This document shows positions 15,827-21,258 of a DNA stretch of 26,998 bases, one piece after another. The notes under the pieces are model-generated. The model was not told the DNA's origin and made no database searches. It worked only from the letters and a program-made list of their open reading frames with translations. Numbering within the stretch: the stretch's first letter is position 1; every line of letters begins with the position of its first letter. The stretch lies in the IMG/VR virus record IMGVR_UViG_3300043431_000053, positions 1 through 26,998 of that record; one strand, 5' to 3'. The position numbers and the translations under genes are program-made. This DNA is from a virus.

Positions 15827-17365
15827 TCAATAGTACGCCGCCCTGCGGCGGGTGAAGGTGCGGTCGTCTTTCTCGTCAGATTCGAGCGAGATGAAGCCGC
15901 CTTGCCTGAAGCGCAGCAGCGCTTGGGTGGTCGTGTCCACGAAGTCGTCGTGCTCCCCAACGGGGAACGCAGCCATTTCCTCAATCACTTCCCTAGCCCA
16001 GCGCGTGTCCGGTGCCCAGACTTTACCCGAACTGAACAAATCCGCAACAGCATTCAGACGCACCAGCTTGTCGTTGCCCCGGCTGGGGCTGAACTCTTGG
16101 ACCGGAATCCCGGTGGCCCGCAGCTCTTGGATCAGTGGGGCCCCGGCCGCCTTCTTTTCCACGATGAACGCATCGGGCTCCCATTCTTTCCAGTGCTTGA
16201 GCGCTGTCTGCTTGAGGTCCGGGAACGTCATGCGGTCTTTGAACGCATCGAGCAGGATCACCTGCGGCGTGTCGTTCTCTTCCTCGTTGTAGAACACGCC
16301 CCACGTTGTGCACGCGGAATAGTCGGAGTTGTTCTTCACTTCAAACGCCGTGTCCCAGCTCTGGATGATGTAGTCGCAGCGTGGGGGCTCATCCCCGGGC
16401 CAGATGCGCCACATCTTCCTGCTCACGATGGCCGAGTTCTCCGAGGTGGGCTGCTGCATGTACTGGGCGTTCCAGTACTTGGGGTCCAACGCGGCTTTGG
16501 TTGTTTTCAGGGTAGCCAGCGGCCATTGCTCGGGCCAGAGGGACTTCTCGTTCTCCGAGCCTTCGTTCAAGATGGCCGGAAGCTCCACGATTTCCCACGG
16601 CTCGGCCTCTGGGTTCTTGGCCTGATACGTAATCAAGCGCCCAGTCAGGTCCAGCAATGACCACCGCGTCATGATGACGATTATCGCACCGCCCGGCATC
16701 AGTCGCTGGAGCGGGCCCGTCTGGAACCACGACCACGCCGTGTCAAAAGCTAGTCGGCTGTTGGTCTTGACGTCCTGTTCCGAGTGGGGATCGTCAATAA
16801 CGAACAAATCAGCACCACGACCAGCAAGAGCGCCGCCGACACCAGCAGCATAGTACTGACCGCCAGCGCCTGTAGACCATTTACCAGCAGCCTTTTGGTC
16901 TTCTGCCACCACTGTCTGGGGGAAAATCTCACGGTATTCCTCGGTGTCGATCAAGTTTCGGATACGCCGCCCGAAGTCTTCTGACAAACCGGCCGTGTGC
17001 GTGCCCATGATGATCTTCTTCTGGGGGTATTTGCCCAGAAAGTACGCCGGGAACAGATAAGAGCTGAACTCAGACTTACCCATACGTGGCGCGATGTTGA
17101 TGATGACGCGCTTTTTGCGCCCCTCAATCACGTCCGTGAAGATTTTGGCCAGCTTCCGGTGGTGCGGCCCGATTTTGAAGCCCGGATAGACGGAAGCCGC
17201 GAACCCCAGCATGTTGTCTTGGGCAGCGGCCAGCCGTGTGCGGTGCTCGCGCAGCTCCAAATCGTCGAGCAGCTCCATCTTATCCTTGACGGACATCGTT
17301 GGCAGTGCGCGTTCGAGCGCCTCCAACTCACGCTTGGTGATTGACGTCAGTTTGGACAGGTTCAT
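15827..17365 (-). CDS. terL: Terminase large subunit
   Basis: A 512-residue packaging motor and nuclease. ATPase: Walker A APRMGKS at 92-98 (an R-M-GKS variant), Walker B LFVIDD at 187-192, and the coupling motif IVIMTRW around 229-235. RNase H-like nuclease: Asp338 in QSWDTAFEVKNNSDYSA, Glu403 in FIVEKKAAG, and an Asp cluster in EHDDFVDTTTQAL (473-477). All expected catalytic residues are present, so the enzyme looks intact. It translocates DNA through the portal and cuts the concatemer. The ATG lies within the end of the small-subunit gene (38-base overlap) with a weak ribosome site; an internal Met24 is an alternative start. Confidence 0.93.
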   Translation of the reverse strand: MNLSKLTSITKRELEALERALPTMSVKDKMELLDDLELREHRTRLAAAQDNMLGFAASVYPGFKIGPHHRKLAKIFTDVIEGRKKRVIINIAPRMGKSEFSSYLFPAYFLGKYPQKKIIMGTHTAGLSEDFGRRIRNLIDTEEYREIFPQTVVAEDQKAAGKWSTGAGGQYYAAGVGGALAGRGADLFVIDDPHSEQDVKTNSRLAFDTAWSWFQTGPLQRLMPGGAIIVIMTRWSLLDLTGRLITYQAKNPEAEPWEIVELPAILNEGSENEKSLWPEQWPLATLKTTKAALDPKYWNAQYMQQPTSENSAIVSRKMWRIWPGDEPPRCDYIIQSWDTAFEVKNNSDYSACTTWGVFYNEEENDTPQVILLDAFKDRMTFPDLKQTALKHWKEWEPDAFIVEKKAAGAPLIQELRATGIPVQEFSPSRGNDKLVRLNAVADLFSSGKVWAPDTRWAREVIEEMAAFPVGEHDDFVDTTTQALLRFRQGGFISLESDEKDDRTFTRRRAAYY

Positions 17366-17978
17366 CTGGTGTCAGCGTGAAAGAGGAGCCGTTCTCGGGG
17401 ATGTCTTCGGCGTCGTCTGTGGTGGAGGCTACGTCAATGACGTCGATGACCCCCATGAATTTGTTGAGCTTGTCTTTGATCCGCTGCTCGACCTCGGCGT
17501 CGGACATGGCGGTCTGCTTGACCTCGATCTTCTCGGTGAACAGGCCAATTTCTGTGACCTTGCCCAGAAGGCCCAGCGCCTTCAAGCGGATGTTTGAGTT
17601 GGGGTTCTCGCACTCTTCCAAGATTTTGGCCACCGCGTAGCCGCGCAACTCTTTGGCTTGGTGCACAAACTCCCAGTCGTACGCTGTGAGCATGCTGGTC
17701 AGGTGCCGGACGGCCGCAGGCGTCTCAAGCGAGGCGACCAAAGCGTGTTGGTCTTTTAGAGGGGCCCCGGTTGTAAGCGCCGTGAAAGTTTCCCGGGCCT
17801 GCGCCTTCTCCAACTCGGAGACGATCGTCTCGGCGTCGGGCGAGCCCATCTCTTTTAACCAGTCGGCCGTCGTGATCTTGGCGCTTACTGCCTGCGCGGG
17901 CGTAGCTTTGGCCGCCGGGGGCGGAGCCTCGGAAGCAGACACGACTTCAGGGTCGAAGTTAATCAGATGGTCCAGCAT
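17328..17978 (-). CDS. terS: Terminase small subunit (probable)
   Basis: A 216-residue protein. Residues 1-45 are Ala/Pro-rich and probably flexible. The core is helical: WEFVHQAKELRGYAVAKILEECENPNSNIRLKALGLLGKVTEIGLFTEKIEVKQTAMSDAEVEQRIKDKLNKF. The 'NIRLKALGLLGKVTEIGLFTEKIEV' segment is typical of small terminase subunits or related DNA-recognition factors and ends in a helix suited to ring assembly. The acidic C-terminus (residues 175-216) may contact the large subunit. It directly precedes and overlaps the large-subunit gene. Start ATG 17978 has an AGGAC ribosome site. Confidence 0.75.
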   Translation of the reverse strand: MLDHLINFDPEVVSASEAPPPAAKATPAQAVSAKITTADWLKEMGSPDAETIVSELEKAQARETFTALTTGAPLKDQHALVASLETPAAVRHLTSMLTAYDWEFVHQAKELRGYAVAKILEECENPNSNIRLKALGLLGKVTEIGLFTEKIEVKQTAMSDAEVEQRIKDKLNKFMGVIDVIDVASTTDDAEDIPENGSSFTLTPDEPVQTDVNHQA

Positions 17979-18060
17979 TTGTCCTGACGGTTGGCGGGTT
18001 GCAGTCCCGATGGCGCGAGTATATACTCACTTTGGGCTTTGGTGCAACTTGTTGTTCCAT
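17959..18060 (-). CDS. 33-residue leader ORF of the structural operon
   Basis: A short ORF (MEQQVAPKPKVSIYSRHRDC...) preceded by a perfect ribosome site, AAGGAGAAAGCA directly before ATG. That is nearly the same leader used by at least five genes on the other strand (AGGAGAAAGCAAATG). It ends 20 bases inside the small-terminase gene, so it could couple that gene's translation. Basic, with no recognised domain. The strong leader is the main evidence that it is translated; it may be a regulatory leader peptide rather than a functional protein. Confidence 0.5.
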   Translation of the reverse strand: MEQQVAPKPKVSIYSRHRDCNPPTVRTNAGPSD

Positions 18061-18092
18061 TGCTTTCTCCTTGGGGGTTGCTGACCTCCTTC

Positions 18093-18122
18093 GCCCCGCC
18101 GGGCAACTGGCGGGGCTTTTTT
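18093..18122 (+). terminator. Intrinsic terminator, rightward, in the divergent region
   Basis: Stem GCCCCGCC / GGCGGGGC (8 perfect pairs) with loop GGGCAACT, followed by six T on the plus strand. It faces right, although no plus-strand gene lies to its left. It would therefore stop antisense transcripts coming out of the structural operon before they reach the early promoter. On the minus strand the same hairpin lies in the 5' leader of the structural mRNA, 32 bases before the start codon of the 33-residue ORF. Confidence 0.7.
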
Positions 18123-18139
18123 ACGCCCCTAGTTTTTAC

Positions 18140-18157
18140 AAATTTTTTAAAAAATTT
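18140..18157. repeat. 18-base A/T palindrome
   Basis: AAATTTTTTAAAAAATTT is a perfect palindrome of phased A and T tracts inside the divergent intergenic region, 47 bases upstream of the early promoter -35 element. It could be an UP element, a bendable or easily melted site, or a binding site for a nucleoid-type protein. Confidence 0.5.
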
Positions 18158-18204
18158 TGGCACGGCCCTGCTTTTTTGGAAGGGGGTGGGTCGCTGTATG
18201 ACGT

Positions 18205-18234
18205 TAGACAAACGTGGTGTTAAAGTTTTATAAT
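18205..18234 (+). promoter_or_regulatory. Strong early promoter, rightward
   Basis: -35 TAGACA (5 of 6 to consensus), 18-base spacer, -10 TATAAT (6 of 6). Transcription should begin near 18241, about 210 bases before the first plus-strand ATG. This is the best sigma70-type promoter I can see in the window and would be read by host polymerase soon after infection. Confidence 0.65.
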
Positions 18235-18240
18235 ATTACT

Positions 18241-18453
18241 TAGGTACTACAAAGATACTGTGTGCGGCTGTGGAACAGTGTTCATGTGGACGACGGTCTG
18301 CTTGCCGTATAAGGCTTGGTGGGGGTAGGGTGGGGTTCAGCCCTGCCGATTTCGGCTCCCCAATACACGGTGAATTTGACCCTTTCGCACAATAGAGGTG
18401 TCGGTTAGGGAATGGTTCTCTAGCCGATACATCAACCCTACGGAGAAACTTCC
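18241..18453 (+). promoter_or_regulatory. Long untranslated leader of the early operon
   Basis: About 210 bases without a supported ORF between the promoter and the first gene. It can form a two-part hairpin at 18331-18362 (outer TGGGG/CCCCA, inner GCCG-ATTT-CGGC) and a second at 18401-18427 (TCGGTTAG / CTAGCCGA with one G-U pair, 11-base loop). The second ends 10 bases before the CGGAGAAAC ribosome site. The length and structure suggest post-transcriptional control, but no known riboswitch is recognised. Confidence 0.4.
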
Positions 18454-18882
18454 ATGAAAAAACTCAACACCACACAGACAGCCGCAGTCAACGCCTACGC
18501 CGCATACCTCGCAGCAGGTGTCTCATACGGCGAAGCCATGCGCAAAGCGGCGCAGTCTCTCGGTGGGACAGCGTGTCCCACGTTCCTCGGTGAGCTTGCC
18601 GCCGTCCATGCGGCGAAGTACGCCTGTTCCTTCACGTGGGACGGCAAGGGCCAAGCCGTGTTCTTCAACGGCGAAGAATCAACCCGTGAGACCCGCAATG
18701 ACGCCGCCCGGAAATCGTGGAGCCGCAACGTGATGGTCTGGTTCACCCCCGAGCGTGAGGCCAAGCCTGCAAAGTCAATGCGTTTGAGCGCCGAAGCCCG
18801 TGCCGCCGCGAAAGCCTACCTCGCGCAGTTCGACAACGTGGCCGAAGCCGTGGCCGCTTTGCGTGCCGTTGCCGCCAAGTAA
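18454..18882 (+). CDS. Early protein of unknown function (142 aa)
   Basis: The first gene of the rightward operon, with a GGAGAAAC ribosome site and ATG at 18454. The 142-residue protein has an Ala-rich helical N-terminus (TQTAAVNAYAAYLAAGVSYGEAMRKAAQSL) and a central beta-like stretch (YACSFTWDGKGQAVFFNGEESTRETRNDAARKSWSRNVMVWFTPE). The C-terminus is an Ala-rich helix (LSAEARAAAKAYLAQFDNVAEAVAALRAVAAK). No catalytic motif or named family recognised. Copy 1 of the 19-base palindrome lies in-frame here (18563-18581) and encodes GTACPT, which interrupts the otherwise helical N-terminal part. First position after a strong promoter suggests a takeover or anti-host role, which is an inference. Confidence 0.65.
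   Translation: MKKLNTTQTAAVNAYAAYLAAGVSYGEAMRKAAQSLGGTACPTFLGELAAVHAAKYACSFTWDGKGQAVFFNGEESTRETRNDAARKSWSRNVMVWFTPEREAKPAKSMRLSAEARAAAKAYLAQFDNVAEAVAALRAVAAK
18563..18581. repeat. 19-base palindrome, copy 1 (inside a gene)
   Basis: GTGGGACAGCGTGTCCCAC: 8-base arms GTGGGACA/TGTCCCAC around GCG. This is the only copy within a coding sequence; it is in-frame and adds the residues G-T-A-C-P-T to the 142-residue protein. The arms are identical to the four intergenic copies. Confidence 0.85.
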
Positions 18883-18885
18883 TCG

Positions 18886-18904
18886 GTGGGACACCGTGTC
18901 CCAC
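18886..18904. repeat. 19-base palindrome, copy 2, with T run
   Basis: GTGGGACACCGTGTCCCAC starts 3 bases after the stop of the 142-residue gene and is followed by GAG and six T (18908-18913), so this copy can act as an intrinsic terminator or attenuator. A second hairpin, CCGGGC-(7)-GCCCGG at 18926-18944, follows before the next gene. Confidence 0.85.
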
Positions 18905-19001
18905 GAGTTTTTTGTTCCCAACCTGCCGGGCGAGGCTTGCCCGGTGTTTCCGTTCCTGTCCAGCGCACTAGCCACGCGAAACTTTTATCGGAGAAACTTC
19001 C

Positions 19002-19229
19002 ATGCGTAACACCAACACCCCCGTCCTCGAAACCATCCAACAGTTCCGTGATGCCTCTGGCTCTCTCTGGTGCGTCCAGCTCTACTACCCCAACGGCAAG
19101 GCCAAGGGCGGCGATCGCTACTGGATCGGCACCATCAACAACATCACCGAGAACAAGACCATCCCTGTGAGCAACCTCATGCAACTCGACTACGAGGTCG
19201 GCAAACTGCGTCAACCAGCCCTGTTCTGA
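19002..19229 (+). CDS. Early protein of unknown function (75 aa)
   Basis: A 75-residue protein preceded by GGAGAAACTTCC-ATG, the same leader as the gene before it. Sequence: ETIQQFRDASGSLWCVQLYYPNGKAKGGDRYWIGTINNITENKTIPVSNLMQLDYEVGKLRQPALF. The pattern suggests a small alpha/beta fold with one exposed basic loop (NGKAKGGDRYW). One Cys, no metal pair, no membrane segment. No family recognised. It lies between copies 2 and 3 of the 19-base palindrome and is followed by the 390-base non-coding region with the long inverted repeat. Confidence 0.65.
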   Translation: MRNTNTPVLETIQQFRDASGSLWCVQLYYPNGKAKGGDRYWIGTINNITENKTIPVSNLMQLDYEVGKLRQPALF

Positions 19230-19232
19230 CCC

Positions 19233-19251
19233 GTGGGACACAGTGTCCCAC
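19233..19251. repeat. 19-base palindrome, copy 3
   Basis: GTGGGACACAGTGTCCCAC, a perfect 9-base-arm palindrome around a central A, 3 bases after the stop of the 75-residue gene. It is followed at 19254-19273 by AGTACT-(8)-AGTACT, which can form a second hairpin, then A6. Confidence 0.85.
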
Positions 19252-19293
19252 CAAGTACTACCTGCGGAGTACTCAAAAAACAGTGTCCGTTTG

Positions 19294-19574
19294 CTTAATG
19301 TCGCTTTCAAACTGGCGGACAGCCGCAAACCCGCATGGTTGCGTCAACTCAGCACAAACTGTCCTCTCTATCTATCTATATTTATTTTATATATAGTAGT
19401 AGAAAGACCTTAATGTGAGAGAGCGTTGCTCCAGCACAGCAAAGTTAAAAGCTGTTAAACAGAAGCTAGGCATAGCCTTCTTTTGAAAATAGATAGATAG
19501 CGAGGACAGTCCAAGCCCAATCCCAGCAACCATGCGGGTTTGCGACCGTCCCGCAGTTCAAGATCGACCTTAAG
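19294..19574. repeat. 86-base gapless inverted repeat around a 109-base spacer
   Basis: The left arm (19294-19379) and right arm (19489-19574) are reverse complements at 65 of 86 positions without a gap. Four blocks, outside in: CTTAATGTCG vs CGACCTTAAG and flanks (21 of 30); a perfect 19-base core (right arm GCAACCATGCGGGTTTGCG, 19526-19544; left arm 19324-19342); a divergent 15-base block (4 of 15); and an inner 22-base block ending in ATAG repeats (21 of 22). The spacer (19380-19488) is AT-rich with small hairpins. No ORF with a ribosome site is found in 19230-19619. It could be a structured RNA, a replication origin, or paired protein sites. Confidence 0.8.
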
Positions 19575-19579
19575 GTTTG

Positions 19580-19588
19580 TGACATAAT
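19580..19588 (+). promoter_or_regulatory. Possible extended -10 promoter for the 248-residue gene
   Basis: TGACATAAT carries the TG of an extended -10 and CATAAT (5 of 6). No good -35 lies 17 bases upstream, as is usual for extended -10 promoters. It begins 6 bases outside the right arm of the inverted repeat and would start transcription near 19595, about 25 bases before the ATG at 19620. Confidence 0.4.
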
Positions 19589-19619
19589 CTGGAGACCTCA
19601 ATTTTTTAGGAGTTAAAAC

Positions 19620-20366
19620 ATGGAAAACGACATCAAAACGTGGTGGCTCAGCATGAGCGAGGGGCGATTGCGTAACCATCTGCGCACCAAGGTGCGGCTA
19701 CCTTCATCTATCGTGGAGGGCGTTGTAGCAAGGGTGCAGGAGTTAAAAGAAGCACAACGCAAGACTAAGATCAAGCAAGGCCGTGGCACATCCCTGTGGG
19801 ACGAGTTCCTTGAAGCGCCAAGGCACGAGGCATCCATCATCCGGGTGTTAAAGACTCAGCTCAAGAAGCAGGACGGAGAAGGCACGGCGAGGTGGCACGC
19901 ACTGTGTGCCTACGCTGACGTCATCAGTTCCGTGATCGAGAAACTCAAGGCAGAGGCCAAGGCTCGGGTGGCAACGCCACTCAAGCTACCTGCACTACTC
20001 CATGCCGATGGATTCTCACTACCCCGCAATGGTGGTGAACACTGGACGGACTACGTTAAGAACTCCGACCTCATCCGCATCCGCAACCTGTTCAACGCAC
20101 TGCCCCCACCAGCGAGAGGCAGGCACAAGACACCGTTCGAGCGTTCGTTGCCGCCAAGCGCATACAAGAAACGCAAAGCCGCCGTGTTCACCCGACTGCA
20201 AAGCGAACAGGAATCGGCCGAGCGTGCCCTTGAAGTAGCGCAGACCCCGGAAGATGTGGACAAGCTGACCGCCCTGCTCGACAAGATGCAGGAAGCCCAG
20301 TACCTACTGCACAACCACAAACGCAACACCCCACTGCCAGCCACATGGCACGGACTACTGAAATAA
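19620..20366 (+). CDS. Early protein of unknown function (248 aa, helical, basic)
   Basis: A 248-residue, highly charged, mainly helical protein with a TTAGGAGTT ribosome site. Segments: WWLSMSEGRLRNHLRTKVRLPSSIVEGVVARVQELKEAQRKTKIKQ (basic helices), SLWDEFLEAPRHEASIIRVLKTQLKKQDGEGTARWHALCAYADVISSVIEKLKAEAKARV, a Pro/basic centre (ALPPPARGRHKTPFERSLPPSAYKKRKAAVFTRLQSEQESAERALEVAQ), then TPEDVDKLTALLDKMQEAQYLLHNHKR. The TPEDVDKLTALLDKMQEA end looks like a coiled coil. One lone Cys, no metal site, no catalytic motif. Could be a nucleic-acid-binding or anti-host protein. It is bounded by the large inverted repeat upstream and palindrome copy 4 downstream. Confidence 0.7.
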   Translation: MENDIKTWWLSMSEGRLRNHLRTKVRLPSSIVEGVVARVQELKEAQRKTKIKQGRGTSLWDEFLEAPRHEASIIRVLKTQLKKQDGEGTARWHALCAYADVISSVIEKLKAEAKARVATPLKLPALLHADGFSLPRNGGEHWTDYVKNSDLIRIRNLFNALPPPARGRHKTPFERSLPPSAYKKRKAAVFTRLQSEQESAERALEVAQTPEDVDKLTALLDKMQEAQYLLHNHKRNTPLPATWHGLLK

Positions 20367-20383
20367 CAGCCAACGAAAACCCG

Positions 20384-20402
20384 GTGGGACACCCTGTCCC
20401 AC
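20384..20402. repeat. 19-base palindrome, copy 4
   Basis: GTGGGACACCCTGTCCCAC, 17 bases after the stop of the 248-residue gene; the flanking G and C extend the arms to 9 bases (20383-20403). It is followed after 7 bases by the pseudoknot candidate at 20410-20461. Confidence 0.85.
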
Positions 20403-20409
20403 CAACCAA

Positions 20410-20461
20410 CTCGGTCATGCTTCGCCGCCCGCATGACCGAGCCTACCCTGAACGGGCGGCG
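20410..20461 (+). promoter_or_regulatory. Candidate H-type RNA pseudoknot before a ribosome site
   Basis: Stem 1 is 11 perfect pairs, CTCGGTCATGC (20410-20420) with GCATGACCGAG (20431-20441). Its 10-base loop TTCGCCGCCC contains CGCCGCCC (20423-20430), the exact complement of GGGCGGCG at 20454-20461. Connecting loops are 2, 0 and 12 bases, which is compatible with a classical H-type pseudoknot. It ends 11 bases before the ribosome site AGGAGAAAGC of the next gene, so it could control that gene's translation. Confidence 0.55.
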
Positions 20462-20484
20462 CTTCTGAAACTAGGAGAAAGCAA

Positions 20485-20751
20485 ATGAGGCTTGATGACA
20501 TACCCGACACGGCGTACACCGCCGCACCTACCCCTGTGCCTACCAAGGTGGTGCACGACTGGCAGGCACTGCACGAGACACTCAAAGCGCGAGGCTTTGT
20601 TGTCATCGAGAGCGATGAGTTACGCAAGACACCAAGCGGAGGTGTTGAATCGTCCTTGGTCAAGATGTTCAACAGCCACCTGCGCAACACCGCAGGCATT
20701 CGCCTCAAGACCAGACGCATCAGCGCACACCGCTGGTACTGCACCCTGTAA
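20485..20751 (+). CDS. Small protein of unknown function (88 aa)
   Basis: An 88-residue protein with the AGGAGAAAGCAA leader directly before ATG. The N-terminal 24 residues are Pro/Thr-rich (DDIPDTAYTAAPTPVPTKV), followed by an alpha/beta segment (WQALHETLKARGFVVIESDELRKTPSGGVESSLVKMFNSHLRNTAGIRLKTRRISAHRWYCTL). The basic C-terminus (RLKTRRISAHRWYC) and the overall shape suggest a small nucleic-acid-binding or regulatory protein, but I recognise no family. Its mRNA leader carries the pseudoknot candidate. Confidence 0.65.
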   Translation: MRLDDIPDTAYTAAPTPVPTKVVHDWQALHETLKARGFVVIESDELRKTPSGGVESSLVKMFNSHLRNTAGIRLKTRRISAHRWYCTL

Positions 20752-20770
20752 CAACACAAGGAGAAAGCAA

Positions 20771-21013
20771 ATGACTGACAAGACAACACCCCACCACTTC
20801 TTTGCGGCAAGCGCAACCATGTGGGTCACGACCAACGACAAGCGCACCCTGCAAGGGGTGCTCAAGATCATGGACAAGGAGAAGCAAGCCTACAACCTAT
20901 ACCGAGTACCCGTAGCGCACGACACGGAGTACGACATCGAGTGGTTCATGCCACAGGTAGAGGGCACGATGCACCTTGGCACCTTCACATTCAAGCAAGG
21001 AGGCAAGCGATGA
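20771..21013 (+). CDS. Small protein of unknown function (80 aa)
   Basis: An 80-residue protein starting MTDKTTPHHFFAASATMWVTT with the leader AGGAGAAAGCAA immediately before the ATG. A longer in-frame reading starting at 20492 overlaps the previous gene and is rejected. Body: KRTLQGVLKIMDKEKQAYNLYRVPVAHDTEYDIEWFMPQVEGTMHLGTFTFKQGGKR, a likely small beta-sheet fold of strands around one helix. No motif of known function. Its stop overlaps the next start (ATGA), so the two genes are coupled. Confidence 0.7.
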   Translation: MTDKTTPHHFFAASATMWVTTNDKRTLQGVLKIMDKEKQAYNLYRVPVAHDTEYDIEWFMPQVEGTMHLGTFTFKQGGKR

Positions 21014-21174
21014 CAGCACCTGAGTTACTGAAACAAGAGATGCCGCTGGTGCGGCGCATAGACGCTGACCTTGCCGAGCACGGCTACGTCAAAGGTAGCG
21101 CTGAGTACTACCAGATGTTCGCAGACATGGTGAAGTTTCACCGATGGTTTGGTTGGGCGGTAGTAAAGAAGTGA
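21010..21174 (+). CDS. 54-residue protein of unknown function
   Basis: MTAPELLKQEMPLVRRIDAD followed by LAEHGYVKGSAEYYQMFADMVKFHRWFGWAVVKK. The ATG is within the stop of the preceding gene (ATGA) and is preceded by an AAGGAGGCAAGCG ribosome site, both good support for such a short gene. Mostly helical, with an aromatic, basic C-terminus (KFHRWFGWAVVKK) that might touch a membrane or nucleic acid. No family recognised. Palindrome copy 5 starts 4 bases after its stop. Confidence 0.65.
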   Translation: MTAPELLKQEMPLVRRIDADLAEHGYVKGSAEYYQMFADMVKFHRWFGWAVVKK

Positions 21175-21178
21175 ATCC

Positions 21179-21197
21179 GTGGGACACCCTGTCCCAC
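21179..21197. repeat. 19-base palindrome, copy 5
   Basis: GTGGGACACCCTGTCCCAC, identical to copy 4, 4 bases after the stop of the 54-residue gene. A second hairpin follows at 21206-21230 (TGCCGGGC / GCCCGGTA with one G-U pair), closely matching the one after copy 2; then comes the ribosome leader of the 504-residue gene. Confidence 0.85.
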
Positions 21198-21258
21198 CAA
21201 CGCCTTGCCGGGCGGCGACCAAGCCCGGTACTTTCAAATGAAACTAGGAGAAAGCAAA

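Noticed and set aside
17963-18211. 82-residue minus-strand ORF across the intergenic region
   Set aside because: It runs through the terminator hairpin, has no ribosome site at its start and low-complexity basic content; the 33-residue ORF in another frame has the ribosome leader.
18331-18362. GGTTC-containing stem considered as tRNA or tmRNA end
   Set aside because: No acceptor or anticodon arms can be drawn around it.
19358-19510. ATAG repeats taken as a simple microsatellite
   Set aside because: They occur as reverse complements at matching places in the two arms and are flanked by further complementarity, so the inverted repeat explains them better.
20492-20770. N-terminal extension of the 80-residue protein
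   Set aside because: It overlaps the 88-residue gene completely, whereas ATG 20771 has the exact AGGAGAAAGCAA leader.
18563-21197. Palindromes considered as a CRISPR array
   Set aside because: Spacing is irregular (hundreds of bases, with genes between copies) and there are no spacers of uniform length.
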